Shown here: in pieces, positions 21,601 to 29,830 of the stretch
Numbering within the stretch: position 1 is the first letter of the stretch
How the letters are laid out: each line of letters begins with the position of its first letter
Origin: Caprella mutica
Lineage: Eukaryota > Arthropoda > Malacostraca > Amphipoda > Caprellidae
Direction of reading: 5' to 3'
Assembly: GCA_947561585.1 (NCBI GenBank)
Contig: CANNZV010000261.1
Location: 1 to 64,000 of the forward strand
DNA: 64,000 nucleotides
Notes under the pieces: model-generated
Told to the model about the DNA's origin: nothing
Databases searched by the model: none
Seen by the model: the letters and a program-made list of their open reading frames with translations, nothing else
Program-made: the position numbers and the translations under genes

Positions 21601-22271
21601 TGATTAAAGATAAAAGAAATACATATCAGATGCAATAAAAATTAAAGATTTGGAGTCTTCACAGTTTTACAAATATATGAAATAATTTATATTTATATCT
21701 CTGTCTGATGTGAAAATATGTTTTAGTAACGAGTCAAACATTTTCTACAGTTTGTTTTGAAGTGCATAGAGCACTCCAAACAAAGTCCTGAATTTTCAAA
21801 CTTCCTAAAATTTAGAAGATACAAGATTGTGTGCTGAGTAACTACCCAAAAAAAACTGCATGTAGCTACTTGAATATTATTTAAAATGCATATTAATAAT
21901 AGAGTAAAAAGAAGATGACAAAAGGTTGTTATAAAATTATATAAAAATGAGTTATTTGTTTTGTCAACTGTAGCAGCTATAATGTAAGGATATTATATAT
22001 CATACCTTTCATTAACTATCATTACCTAGTTTCTTTTTCTTAAAATTGGAACAGTACTGACCTGCTTTGTATTAGAAGTAACATTGCCATAAATATACCC
22101 TTCAGATTGCGGTCCTTCATGCGGAGCAGTTTTTTGGAAACCAAATTTTGTCAGATGAAGAAGTAGACCATTTTTGGAGTTGAATTCCCCATTCAATATT
22201 ACACATTCATTGTCATTGATAGAACATAATATAAGAAACCCAAATAGGGCTAAGTAAATTCTCATGTTCAT
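3523..22271 (-). CDS. GPR180: GPR180-like seven-transmembrane protein (GpcrRhopsn4 family), eight exons, 3' end missing
   Basis: Eight minus-strand exons (22271-22062, 20975-20865, 20123-19954, 7362-7200, 6324-6241, 4937-4878, 4085-3873, 3681-3523) join in phase through GT-AG introns to about 390 codons. The order is signal peptide, extracellular domain with PCPKDGLC and FWYLSLVAC cysteine motifs, then five recognisable membrane helices including the family hallmark LLLLLLAKGWAVT. This architecture fits the GPR180/TMEM145 receptors; the acidic PCPKD...DEDDP segment favours GPR180. Vertebrate GPR180 is about 440 residues, so the last 50-70 residues (TM6-7) are absent and probably lie left of base 1. 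The start is the first ATG after an acceptor-like TTATTTACAG at 22284, implying an upstream untranslated exon. Ligand and function in insects are not evident from sequence. Confidence 0.82.
3873..4085 (-). CDS. GPR180: GPR180-like exon 7 (transmembrane segments 3 and 4)
   Basis: Seventy-one codons from CTATCTTCAG to AAG|gtaact. They contain SLDIVSEILLGCSESLF, the hallmark LLLLLLLAKGWAVT, then a second hydrophobic run (LYVLWVLYNCLCLILYIATK). The AKGW motif at the cytoplasmic end of TM3 is conserved in GPR180/TMEM145 proteins. Confidence 0.85.
4878..4937 (-). CDS. GPR180: GPR180-like exon 6 (transmembrane segment 2)
   Basis: Sixty bases encode LFTGVLTLQTLTLLFASISQ, between GATACAG and CAG|gtgaga, phase 0 to 0. 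It continues the reading from YKV of exon 5. An alternative acceptor nine bases downstream would change the phase and is less likely. Confidence 0.7.
5020..5639. mobile_element. hAT-type MITE with 8-bp target duplication
   Basis: The first and last 24 bases are perfect inverted repeats beginning GGCCCAGTTGCGAAATACGA. The flanks ATGATTAC (5012-5019) and AAGATTAC (5640-5647) match at 7 of 8 bases, as expected for a hAT-type insertion. Inside, the motif GTCATGAAATACGAC recurs in degenerate form on both strands (about 5090, 5170, 5430, 5530, 5590), so the element folds back on itself. No transposase is encoded. It lies in intron 5 of the GPR180-like gene. Confidence 0.85.
5995..6172 (-). repeat. 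Dispersed repeat, copy A
   Basis: This segment and 16815-16990 share about 70 percent identity by eye, including TTTTTGAGTTATG, GACAAATAAA-like text and the terminal GCGAAGGTAAT / GCAAAGGTAAT. The end of the family also appears inverted at 1316-1345. Read on the minus strand it resembles a motif I recall as widespread in invertebrate genomes, but I cannot name the family. Confidence 0.55.
6241..6324 (-). CDS. GPR180: GPR180-like exon 5 (transmembrane segment 1)
   Basis: A TCCTTCACAG acceptor and gtgagt donor bound 28 codons, GLGYIIIFCLLVYGCILTPL then HVYIIYKV: one hydrophobic helix ending in a lysine. Phase is 0 on both sides. Confidence 0.85.
6380..6545. mobile_element. MITE of the GGGTAAGTT family, partial
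   Basis: GGGGTAAGTTACGAGTTATG starts a segment related to copies at 10962, 21323 and 50559. Only the left end is convincing. Confidence 0.4.
6764..6928. mobile_element. TTAA-flanked MITE A
   Basis: The ends are inverted: GGCTATTTCACACGTGGCGT on the left, and on the right a segment whose complement reads GGCCCCTTTCACACGTGCGT. TTAA flanks both sides (6760-6763 and 6929-6932). The right TTAA is also the left flank of the next element. Confidence 0.65.
6933..7137. mobile_element. TTAA-flanked foldback MITE B
   Basis: This 205-bp unit is nearly self-complementary: AGCCCATTCTATACCAGCAG on the left against AGACCCATTCTATGCTAGCA read from the right, with inner arms (ACTGCCCAGTT, TCTCTTCA) also pairing. 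The left flank is TTAA (6929-6932) and the right flank is CTAA (7138-7141). A transcript could form one long hairpin. Confidence 0.65.
7200..7362 (-). CDS. GPR180: GPR180-like exon 4 (membrane-proximal ectodomain)
   Basis: Encodes FWYLSLVACRLNANCSWEY then SVTYNLALVNGKPP and EYHFSSDRQ, ending CAG|gtatgt in phase 0. The FWYLSLVAC and NCSW cysteines and the LVNG turn are characteristic of the family. The acceptor is TTCCACAG. Confidence 0.85.
7957..9299 (+). mobile_element. piggyBac-like element, internally deleted
   Basis: The ends CCCTAATTCACTGAAC and CCTTTATTCACTGAAC (inverted) match 14 of 16 and are bounded by TTAG (7953-7956) and TTAA (9300-9303), the piggyBac signature. Plus-strand frames at 8452-8770 look like the two ends of a transposase joined with the middle lost: MSRKLKLLPKDIMN, then an acidic EFGAMYDSEDD block, and finally DRKTRFRCHSCKAAVC with HHYYPLFPNC, resembling the C-terminal cysteine-rich finger. 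Several stops and shifts break it. Internal copies of ACTGAACATGGG repeat on both strands. It lies in GPR180-like intron 3. Confidence 0.65.
9519..10617. mobile_element. DNA element with 15-bp GGACGAGATGTCC subterminal repeats
   Basis: The left end (9519-9580) reads GGACATCTCGTCCACGGACA and the right end (10500-10617) carries the inverted motif as about eight tandem copies of a 15-bp unit (GTGGACGAGATGTCC). The flanks TTTTGATG at 9511-9518 and 10618-10625 are identical; one more A may extend this to 9 bp. The target duplication fits a hAT (8 bp) or Mutator-like (9 bp) element. The interior is AT-rich and non-coding. Confidence 0.7.
10962..11110. mobile_element. MITE of the GGGTAAGTT family
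   Basis: GGGTAAGTTCCGAATTATTG at the left is answered by inverted sequence at the right (GGAACCGTCCGAATAATAAA to GTTTAC), with related copies at 6380, 21323 and 50559. It is short, non-coding and in intron 3 of the GPR180-like gene. Confidence 0.5.
11461..12231. repeat. 21-bp tandem array, about 36 copies
   Basis: The unit is CCAAATGGTACAAATTATTC plus one A. The commonest variation is a C/T change (AAACTATTC or AAATTATTC), clustered by region. Both strands remain open because 21 is divisible by three, giving MVQIIHQ and LVNNLYH heptads. These are by-products of the repeat, not genes. Confidence 0.95.
12390..13286. repeat. 29-bp tandem array, about 31 copies, with higher-order variants
   Basis: The unit contains AGTAAAGATAACGGACCAGA followed by AATGAAGCT. 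Variants mark sub-blocks: TGTAGCTAGTATAG recurs 203 bp apart (7 units), and ATAAAGCT recurs 174 bp apart (6 units). The array ends in a run of about ten C residues. Confidence 0.95.
13650..13738 (-). pseudogene. Duplicated fragment of GPR180-like exon 2 boundary
   Basis: Bases 13689-13738 nearly match 20830-20884, spanning the 3' end of exon 2 (CSKLFE instead of CSKMFE) and the start of its intron. Directly left, 13655-13688 matches 20501-20534. In the parent locus the two pieces are about 290 bp apart, so this is a copy with an internal deletion. Confidence 0.65.
13735..14345 (+). pseudogene. mariner-like (DUF4817/IS630-type) transposase relic
   Basis: Broken plus-strand frames follow the family order: NIAAVSARIQESSQSER (helix-turn-helix), ILKNDLHLNE, WVIVWCSISSSRVYGPYFF, then after a shift FFQDHDKNASTVTPTYIEML, and finally ANFEKHINL with IERQGG near the end. 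Insect copies have matching blocks around the DDE core. Stops, frameshifts and loss of the region with the catalytic residues show it is dead. Confidence 0.65.
14469..15597. repeat. 28-bp tandem array, about 40 copies
   Basis: The unit is ATGAAAGAGTACACATGTGC plus TCTAATAT. It contains the palindrome CACATGTG and GAG/CTC flanks that can extend a hairpin. Copies are very uniform; the main variant is AACATATG for AATATATG. It begins right after the CACCCTGTA end of the mariner relic. Confidence 0.95.
15598..16814. other. Intronic sequence without recognisable features
   Basis: AT-rich. The 93-codon plus frame at 16390-16671 has no family resemblance and is likely chance. Confidence 0.5.
16815..16990 (-). 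repeat. Dispersed repeat, copy B
   Basis: Matches 5995-6172 over its whole length at roughly 70 percent identity, same orientation, ending GCAAAGGTAATT. Confidence 0.55.
17141..17455. repeat. 23-bp tandem array, about 13 copies
   Basis: The unit GTGTACTTGTACAAGTTATA plus CTA contains the 12-bp palindrome ACTTGTACAAGT. It grades directly into the following 19-bp array, with which it shares GTGTACTTGTA. Confidence 0.95.
17456..18987. repeat. 19-bp tandem array, about 80 copies, one unit inverted
   Basis: The unit ACTAGTGTACTTGTATTAC contains the palindrome TACACTAGTGTA at each junction. T/C variants (TTGTATT or TTGCATT) cluster in blocks. At 18279-18300 one unit is reversed (TAGTGTAATGCAAGTACAC). 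Confidence 0.95.
19370..19403. other. Perfect 15-bp hairpin
   Basis: ATAGTTTTCTATGAT and ATCATAGAAAACTAT pair perfectly around a four-base TTTA loop, in intron 3 close to exon 3. Confidence 0.7.
19954..20123 (-). CDS. GPR180: GPR180-like exon 3 (cysteine-rich ectodomain)
   Basis: After TTTCAATGCAG, 170 bases encode DVMEQAYDARCHDKGVEDF, the VPCPKDGLCLDEDDP cassette and GSQLTYAIQNVNNPK. The donor AAA|gtaagg leaves two bases of a lysine codon, completed by the first base of exon 4. The following intron is 12.6 kb and full of tandem arrays. Confidence 0.85.
20465..20686. repeat. Interspersed repeat R, copy 2
   Basis: Closely matches 3290-3482, including GAAGAGGTGATAGTAAA and GAAGAGCATAACCCTAGCGC. 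It lies in intron 2 of the GPR180-like gene. Confidence 0.6.
20865..20975 (-). CDS. GPR180: GPR180-like exon 2
   Basis: A strong acceptor (TTTTTATTTTCAG) precedes GQELVLVLLPRQLFFSFYSN, then an acidic stretch and TCSKMFE: 37 codons, phase 0 to phase 0. The donor is GAG|gttaat, weaker than consensus. It fits the second part of the GPR180 ectodomain, where a CxKMF motif is usual. A fragment of this exon-intron boundary is duplicated at 13689-13738. Confidence 0.75.
21323..21506. mobile_element. MITE of the GGGTAAGTT family, both ends
   Basis: The right end reads, inverted, GGGGTAAGTTACGAGTTGTC and the left GGGGAAAGTTTGAGTAAATG; both continue with a GACGG block. It sits in intron 1 of the GPR180-like gene. 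Confidence 0.5.
22062..22271 (-). CDS. GPR180: GPR180-like exon 1: signal peptide and start of ectodomain
   Basis: Encodes 70 residues beginning MNMRIYLALFGFLILCS, a signal peptide. The GEFNSKNG and HLTKFGFQ segments and an N-glycosylation sequon (GNVTSN) follow. The exon ends in phase 0 at CAG|gtcagt. A TTG codon at 22274 is in frame, but the ATG at 22271 is the plausible start. A pyrimidine-rich acceptor just upstream suggests a separate 5' UTR exon, which I could not locate. Confidence 0.75.
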
Positions 22272-22388
22272 CAATGTTCAAATCTGTAAATAACAATAAT
22301 CTCAAATAGCTACTGGCCAAAATATGACTTATTATCAGAAATGCAAAATCTGCTTCATTGTCCTTCAAGATCAATCTAATTGCTTTAA

Positions 22389-23232
22389 GGAGACCGCCCC
22401 CGAAGAAATCTCAAAAAAAATTCTTTTTTTTTATTGTGTAAATAGTTGCTTTATATCCTTCAAAATACCAGACGTATCGTATAACTCTAACCCCCCTGGG
22501 GAGAGGGAGAAGTGGGCCGGGGGGTAGGGAGTCAATATGTACTCTAAAAACCATCTCTCAGCCAATTATAATTCGTAATAATTAATTATCTCGCTATATC
22601 TGGTATCTAACCTACCACTATAACACGCCTACACCAATGACTGCAAAGAAAGATTGCTCAGTTAGCCCCAAACCTTCGAAGCGTATGGATGCTGCGTGTC
22701 AGATCATCAAACTTTGAAAGGAAATTCCTACTAATTCTGAGATCTACAAATCTTGTAATTCAAACCCAAGCTCCTGTTTTTCGGTTGAAGCTAGAGCATT
22801 GCAGTTTTTGCATTCGATACTCCATAATGATATCTACAATATGATTTTTTACGATTTTCGAATTTGTTGTAGAAAAAAAATTTCTGACAAATTTTTTTTT
22901 TCAAAATTTTTATTTTACTTTTTATGAAAAAGTCGAAATTTAGAAAACCCATTCGAAAATTAAAAATCGAAGAAAATCATATTGTAGATATCAGTATGGA
23001 GAATTGAATGCAAAAAACCGCAATGCTCTAGCTTCAACCAAAAAAACAGACGTAGGGTTTTTGAAAATGGTTCGAAATTTTTTCGAATTTCGAATAACTC
23101 GTTTTCTATGGGTCTAATCGAAAAAATGTCATGAACAAAAACGATAGGGAATTCAATTTTATATATACATACAAAGTTTCAGAACCATAACTTCAATAAT
23201 AAAAAAAATTCAAAATTTTGGGGGCGGTCCCC
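22389..23232. mobile_element. TTAA-flanked foldback element with GACCGCCCCC ends
   Basis: Ends GGAGACCGCCCCCGAA and GGGGACCGCCCCCAAA (inverted) are bounded by TTAA at 22385-22388 and 23233-23236. Inner arms at about 22780-22870 and 22960-23050 are long inverted repeats sharing GTTGAAGCTAGAGCATTGC, so the element is largely palindromic. No coding frame is convincing. It lies upstream of the GPR180-like start codon. Confidence 0.75.
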
Positions 23233-23236
23233 TTAA

Positions 23237-24381
23237 CCCTAATGAGTTTGACATATGTTTTTAAGCACACATTTTAAAAATTACTTTATATCTTTCAAGT
23301 AATCCCTTCACATTTATCGGCCTTGCTTGACTTTGTTTCTACAGAAATACCAAACATATTTTTGTATTTAAAAGTTCAAAAATATTTACGTATCGGCATA
23401 AATCATATAAATTATGCAATTAATTGTAATATGGCGACGTGTGGCAATGTGAGGTTATGTTCAGCTCAGGACTACGGCCAGCTGTGGTTGGCTGACCAGT
23501 CAACGTCAGTGTCTCATCAACCTTGGTCAGGGTAGGTGCTGCGCGTGTTCCCGCTCCAAGGTACTATCGGACGAAGATATAAATAACATTTTGTTCGAAG
23601 ACACGATTGGAAATGAAAATTTATCAGATTGGAATATATTTTATTTTGTTGTTCTAGTCTATCACTTTAGTCTTATAAATATAAAAAAATGAGTATGCTG
23701 CATATTTGCATGTAGAATAATTAGCTATTGCATGTATTATACCTACTTATAGTACCAATGTTATTGATTCATCATTATAATGGATTGAATTATGCCAAAG
23801 TAGTCCTTTTTTATTATTTGTGTAATTTATTTACCGACATATAAAAATAAAATAAAAATGTTTTGTTCAATATACACTGAATTAAAAGAAAAATTGTTTT
23901 TATTTTAATCATCAAAATATTCATATGAAATATATAGTTCATTAGATATACCTAGGTACTATAAATGAAACTAAAATTTAATTGTCAACTAGGTACAATC
24001 TAATAAGAAAAATATAAGAAATCTAACGTCCATGTAAATATTCAACGTATTGATAATCATAGACATAGAAAGAAAATAATATAGCTTAGAACCCTATAAA
24101 CACATCAGTCCGTACGTTTTCATGGAGAAAACAGACACGCACTCTCTCTTCAAGCCAATCAGAGCTCGCCCTCTCGGTTGCCTATGTCTTATATAACTAT
24201 GTATTTATTTCTCCTTATTTGTTAAATATTTTTACTTGAAATTTTGTACACATTAGTTTAGTATACCTATATACTAACAACTTGTAAAAAATACAGTACC
24301 ATAGGTTTATAAATAAGACATGTGTTTTTTTAACACATAGTCAAACTCTCCCGTAGTTTTTGAGACTCAAACTCATTAGGG
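23237..24381. mobile_element. piggyBac-type TTAA element, non-autonomous
   Basis: The ends are perfect 15-bp inverted repeats, CCCTAATGAGTTTGA, bounded by TTAA at 23233-23236 and 24382-24385. It is 1145 bp long and AT-rich, with no transposase recognised. Its left TTAA is also the right TTAA of the preceding element. Confidence 0.75.
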
Positions 24382-24387
24382 TTAAAA

Positions 24388-24554
24388 TAATATTCTAGCA
24401 AAGTCAGTGGATTTTTAGCTATTTATTCTTATGTTACCATTAATTTTTGGTGGATAAATTGGGAAAATGTTAGTGGAAATTACTGGAAATTGTGGTGGAT
24501 TTTTTCAGCTTTTTGAAAAAGTCAGTGGGATTTTATGCACCAAATACAGACTGG
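24388..24554. mobile_element. CCAGTCTGTATTT-family MITE, right part
   Basis: Matches the right two-thirds of the complete copy at 41714-41957 and ends CCAAATACAGACTGG. It is cut on the left where the TTAA element ends. Confidence 0.65.
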
Positions 24555-24592
24555 AATAGTCCTACCCTTCTATGCCATTCGGTAGATAGTCG

Positions 24593-24700
24593 CCAGACTG
24601 TATTAGTGTATTTCATGGTAAATTCCACCGACTTGTCAGTGCAATTTTTCCACCTTTGAAGGCTTGAAAAGAATATTCTAGCAATGTCGGTGTATTTTAA
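24593..24700. mobile_element. CCAGTCTGTATTT-family MITE, left part
   Basis: CCAGACTGTATT and GGTAAATTCCACCGAC match the left end of the copy at 41714. The right portion is missing. With the preceding fragment the order of parts is right-then-left. Confidence 0.6.
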
Positions 24701-25295
24701 CTAGAGTTGCACCGATACTCTTAGTATCATTTAAAGAATCTGAAAGTATCTATGTTTATATGAGTATCTGGCAATTGGTATTGGATCCCCAAAAAAGTTT
24801 GAATATTACTGATATTTAATTTACGTAGCATATATAGGTATTAGTTTTCAATTGTACACTAATTGCATATACCTATGTTCATCCGATATACGATTGGGAG
24901 ATACCTATCAAGATACAATTTAAATAATACTTCATCGTAAATCAGGTAGTCTTTCTATTCATTTATAGTTTCATTATGACATCATTTTAATAAAAATTTA
25001 TTCCCCAACTCAAATACGCGATCTCAAATAAGTTTTCTTTCACTATAATAGAAGAGTACGTTTATAATTATTTCATTTGTATATGTTAGCTAATACATTT
25101 CTACAGATCGGGCAATTGAGTTGAACAATTTTTTACCTTCATGATATTAATTTTTTTCAAACATCTTCAATTATAATACTCTAATTATTACAGGTCAACC
25201 TTAAAAGAATTCAGATTATGAAATATTGGTATTACCTACATAAATTTAAATGAGTTTCTATATAGCTTTGGACTATATAATCCAAACAAAATAAT
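24701..25295. other. AT-rich stretch without recognisable gene
   Basis: Begins with TTGCACCGATAC, a motif often found at DNA-transposon ends, but no partner end is clear. Confidence 0.4.
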
Positions 25296-25297
25296 CC

Positions 25298-25885
25298 ATA
25301 TCATTCTAACACGCAATAATCGACAGATGTTTTCTCTATTAAATTCAACAATTAGATGCATAAACTAACAGAATCCATATTCAAATGCGCAACAATCAGC
25401 TCATGGCTTCTCAATTAAATGTAAAAATTGGATGCATAAACTAATAAAACCCATATCATTCTAACGCGCAACAATCCCAGTCTGCAGAAACTGGTAAAGT
25501 GTTCGTATAGATATCTTATTCTGTTCGGAACAACTGCTAGTAAAATTAATGTAAATATAGGGATTAATTCAGAAGTGTTTGTAGCAAATTGATGTAAATA
25601 AGCCTACCTTTAAGAATAAATTCAAAATTGTTCAGAGAATATCCCAAATATCTCCCATATTTTGCAGACTGGCAACAATAGACTGATATTTTCTCTATTA
25701 AATGTAACAATTAGATGCATAAACTAACAAAACCCATATCATTCAAACGCGCAACAATCAACTGATGGTTTCTCTATTAAATGTAAAAATTACGATGCAT
25801 AAACTAACAAAATTCATATCATTGAAACGCACAACAATTGACTGATGGTTTCTCTATTAAATGTAACAATTAGATGCATAGCAAT
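25298..25885. repeat. 79-bp tandem array, about five copies
   Basis: Copies contain CATATCATTCTAACGCGCAA, TTTCTCTATTAAATGTAA and TAGATGCATAAACTAACA, spaced about 79 bp. A MITE at 25477-25672 splits one copy. Confidence 0.8.
25477..25672. mobile_element. hAT-like MITE inserted in the 79-bp array
   Basis: The ends CCAGTCTGCAGAAA and, inverted, CCAGTCTGCAAAATATG bound 196 bp. Flanks CAACAATC and CAACAATA (7 of 8) are the target duplication. Confidence 0.75.
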
Positions 25886-26285
25886 CGGACCGCATGGACC
25901 ACAGTATTCAGTATTTTGTAAAGCTGAGTAGGGCCATGTGCTACGGCACTCATACTCGCTCAAGTCCAACACCCTCATCATAATGCTCCAATATAATTTT
26001 GAAGAGAAAGGAAACAATGTTCCTCTCTCTTCCACATCCTGGTGGCTTACACATTTATATCAATTAAAAAGAAAATTTATGGTCAATAAAAGTAAAAATT
26101 TTTGCTCCAGATGAGACTATGCGAGAAGGCCTTTGAACAGATATCAGTGCTAATGCAATGTATATATAGCTATATATTTTATTTTATTTTATTTTTTTTT
26201 TTAATTTTAGAATTTTCCTTCAATAAAGGGGTAATAAAAAAAAGCAAACACTCACACATCTCAAAAAACACTGATCATATACCTA

Positions 26286-26995
26286 ACACTCCACACCCAA
26301 TATATTAACCTAGACACACAATATATAACTAAATCTCTATGCTCTACTCTCATATAGCATAGGATCAGAAAACTTTCACACATAACACAAATCATTCTAT
26401 AAAAAACCCTAACAATAAACACACACACATAATCTAAACAAACAATATACAACTGAATCTCTATGCTCTACTCTCATAGAGCATAGGATCAGAAAACTTT
26501 CACACATAACACAAATCATTCTATAAAAACCCTAACAATAAACACACACACATAATCTAAACAAACAATATACAACTGAATCTCTATGCTCTACTCTCAT
26601 AGAGCATAGGATCAGAAAACTTTCACACATAACACAAATCATTCTATAAAAACCCTAACAATAAACACACACACATAATCTAAACAAACAATATAAAGCT
26701 GAATCTCTATGCTCTACTCTCATAGAGCATAGGATCAGAAAACTTTCACACATAACACAAATCATTCTATAAAAACCCTAACAATACACACACACACATA
26801 ATCTAAACAAACAATATACAACTGAATCTCTATGCTCTACTCTCATAGAGCATAGGATCAGAAAACTTTCACACATAACACAAATCATTCTATAAAAACC
26901 CTAACAATACACACACACACACACAGTCTAAACAAACGATATACAACTGAATCTCTATGCTCTACTCTCATAGAACATAGGATCAGAGTCTTTCA
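26286..26995. repeat. 123-bp tandem array, about six copies
   Basis: Each unit contains CTATGCTCTA then TAGAGCATAG, a perfect 10-bp stem with a six-base loop, followed by an AACACAAATCATTCTATAAA block and an (AC)n run. It lies just beyond the 3' end of the minus-strand LINE fragment, possibly its expanded 3' untranslated region. Confidence 0.9.
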
Positions 26996-27122
26996 ATAGA
27001 CAGAACCACACAACAAACACCCTATGACTTTAAAAGTAATCACATAAGTAACTAGTCAATAAATAAAATAGATTTAGTGTTTCTCCATGTGATCACAGAA
27101 GTGAAGCAAGAAGCAAATATTA

Positions 27123-28592
27123 TCAGTCAACTGTTTCCCTCATTCTAGACAGCCTCATTCGCCAGAGAGCTCCGAGGAATGCTTTACTCAAATCAGCATT
27201 GCAAGCTTCATTGAAGAGCAGAATCTGTGGTAAGGTTTTATCCTGCATGTTAAACTGTCTTCTCAAGTCCTCATACCCACTGCAATCTATCAGAAAGTGC
27301 TCGAGTGTCTCTTCTACACCATCTTGACAAGATTTACATAAGCAGTTCTCTCCAAGATATCTACCCCTCCACCCAAGACTGAGACTATCACTACGTGCTC
27401 TAAACAACAAAGTAGATTCCCATGTGTTGTCATAAAAAGGTTCTTGTACTTTTTCTATCTTGTACTGTCTATAGCATGTTAAAGTGGTCAGCCCCATCAT
27501 TTCCCCCATCCAATTACTCCTATCTATCTCCTCAATCTTTTTTTCCAATTCAATCGCTGATATTGCTTCCAACTGTCTCAATTCATTCATTCCTAAATCA
27601 TTTAGATACTTCTTTATAGTCTTGGCTAAATTATCTATCCCTTTTTCATACATATCCAGGAATACCATTCTAGTTAGATCTCCCATTTCCCCCCTCAGTA
27701 CAGATTGTAAATATTTAAGCTTAGCTTTCATGTCCCTGCTAATCATAGTCATCGCGCCTATGTCCCCCTGCAGTGCAGCAATGGCCACATGTCCCGGCCC
27801 CCCCAAAACAAATCTCCACACCTTATTTTCTTCTCTTTGTAGCTGTTTTAGCTCCGTCTTGTTCCACACTACAACAGGTATACCAAACAGTAAGGAAGGT
27901 AAAGCAACACTTTCCCAATATGTTTTCCCAACCAAGACTTTGTTGCAGCTCTTCTGCATTACTGAATATGATAGGTTTGACAATCTTCTGCTCTCCCCCA
28001 ATTTAGTATCTTTGTGAATTTTGAAACAATCTTTCCCATTACTGATATTCACTCCAAGATATTTCACCCTTTCTTTCACTTTGATATCCTCTATCTCATC
28101 AATATTATTGTCATTGTTAAAGACAATAACTACACTTTTCTCCTTATTGATTCTCATTCCAAGTTCTGATGCTACCTCATTAACTTTCTTAATTAATAAT
28201 TTCATGTTTCCTTTATTCTGTGCTAGCAGCAGCCCATCATCTGCAAACATCAACACTGGTAATTTTACCTTGTCGTTTCTGAAACCAATGTTTGTGTCAA
28301 TAAGTCTCTCAATAATTTGGTTCATTACCATTACAAAAAGCCAAGGTGAGCACGTACAGCCCTGCCTTATCCCACTACTGACATTTACCATCCCTATTTC
28401 TCTATTCTGAAACCAAATCTGCGTAGCATCGCTCGAGTATATCCGTGACACAATTTCAATCAGATTGGGGTCGCACTTGTACTTCATCATGATTTTTATA
28501 ATCTGTTTCCTATCAATCGAATCAAATGCCTTGGCAAAGTCGATTGCTGTTATGAATAGAGGTTCACCACACGGGTGATTCGGACCAGTCAA
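27123..28592 (-). mobile_element. 5'-truncated LINE: reverse transcriptase and C-terminus
   Basis: An uninterrupted frame of about 489 codons starts inside the RT domain at ITAIDFAKAFDSIDRK, followed by SGIRQGCTCSPWLFVMVMN, the catalytic FADD near residue 114, and later RT and thumb motifs. The C-terminal CCHC-like finger (CKSC...HFLIDC) is at about residues 412-436. Upstream RT motifs, endonuclease and ORF1 are missing, typical of incomplete target-primed insertion. The clade cannot be fixed from what is visible. The open frame suggests a fairly recent copy. Confidence 0.85.
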
Positions 28593-29545
28593 TATTACTA
28601 AAAAACGGAAAAATGTCAGTAGATAGGTAGTAATGTACCCCTACTTGGGCAATATGTAACAGAACATCTAAATCTTTTAATAATTTTGTGATATATATCA
28701 AACGAAATTGTAAAAAATATGACCTTGTTTCAACTTTATATTCAAATAATGAAGACTTTTTTTCAACTTTAGTTGCAGGTAGTGATGCAACCATTAAAAA
28801 AAACATTTTTTTTTGTTTTAAACATGTTTTTTATTAAAAAAAACATCACCCAATAAAAAACAGCCTATAAAGTGTTTTTTATTGGAAATACTGTTTTATT
28901 TTAAAATACATTGTTTTTTTTTCTAGAAAACCTTTTTATTTTAATATTATACAAAAGTAACAAGATTGCTCTATATATATTCATAACAATCATTTTCCAA
29001 GTGTTTGTAGTCAAAATTTACTTAAGTATCTCTGATTGTTTGCTCAATAATTTGTTAGTGTATACTTTGTCATAATTTCATGATTTTTTCATCATCATGC
29101 AATCAAGTGATTCATTTTACTGGGATCTTGGAGTTGGTTTAGAATAGATATATACCAATCAAGTTTCTTCACCAAAAGTTGAAGATACTTTTAAATCAAT
29201 GTCACCAATTGAAGATCAATTGATGAACATTTAATTAAAGCTGGATTGAATCAAGCTCAAAAGCTGTTGTTGAGGATAATTGATTTAATCTGATCATAGT
29301 TGCAAAGAATGCTAAATCCATTTGGATAATTTAGAAATCAAAGCACAGACAATAAACAGAGAAATAAGTTTAAGCTCAGTATCAAAAATTTCAAGGTTAT
29401 ATCTTGTAAATATTACTTCAGATTGTAAATCGGTAGTGGAAGGGATTCATTGGCAACACGCTTTGCTATCATCAGGAAAGATTTATGTAATGGTGAAATT
29501 AGAATGATGTCTGCAACATAAGGAAAATCTGTCAGATAATTTGTT
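28593..29545. other. AT-rich, T/A-run stretch, no gene recognised
   Basis: Bases 28780-28920 are rich in A and T homopolymer runs and start with GTAGTGATGCAACCATT, which resembles a hAT-type end without a clear partner. Plus frames near 29300-29500 are short and not recognised. Confidence 0.4.
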
Positions 29546-29547
29546 AT

Positions 29548-29830
29548 TTGCATCAAAGTTTCTCTAATAGTGAAGAATTAGATAGCACAAAGTCTCAGTC
29601 CGATCTGAATGCTTATCCTGTTGTTCATGAATCTGTTGAGGTTAATATTGTGGATTCCAATGATGAAAATGTATTTGAGGGTTTGAAAATATTTCAACTA
29701 ATGAGGGTAAAGTTAGTGAAGATGAAGTTAGAGATAGTGGGAAGCATCACACTAGATCTCAGGGACCTGTTTCACATTATCTAATGTACAACCTGTAACT
29801 CTTGAGAGAGGTATAAAGAAACATACTCTA
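29548..29830 (+). pseudogene. Possible 3' end of an LTR-retrotransposon polyprotein, decayed
   Basis: A plus frame with SEELDSTKSQSDLNAYPVVH shifts near 29675 into GKHHTRSQGPVSHYL and then, after a stop, VTLERGIKK. Charged tails with TRSxGPV and LERG-like motifs occur at the ends of some Ty3-type pol proteins. The evidence is only motif-level. Confidence 0.35.

Noticed and set aside
22026..22274. Start of the GPR180-like gene at the TTG at 22274
   Set aside because: TTG initiation is not expected in insects; ATG codons at 22271 and 22265 are in frame.
27422..28410. Plus-strand frames up to 177 codons
   Set aside because: Antisense shadows of the minus-strand LINE RT frame.
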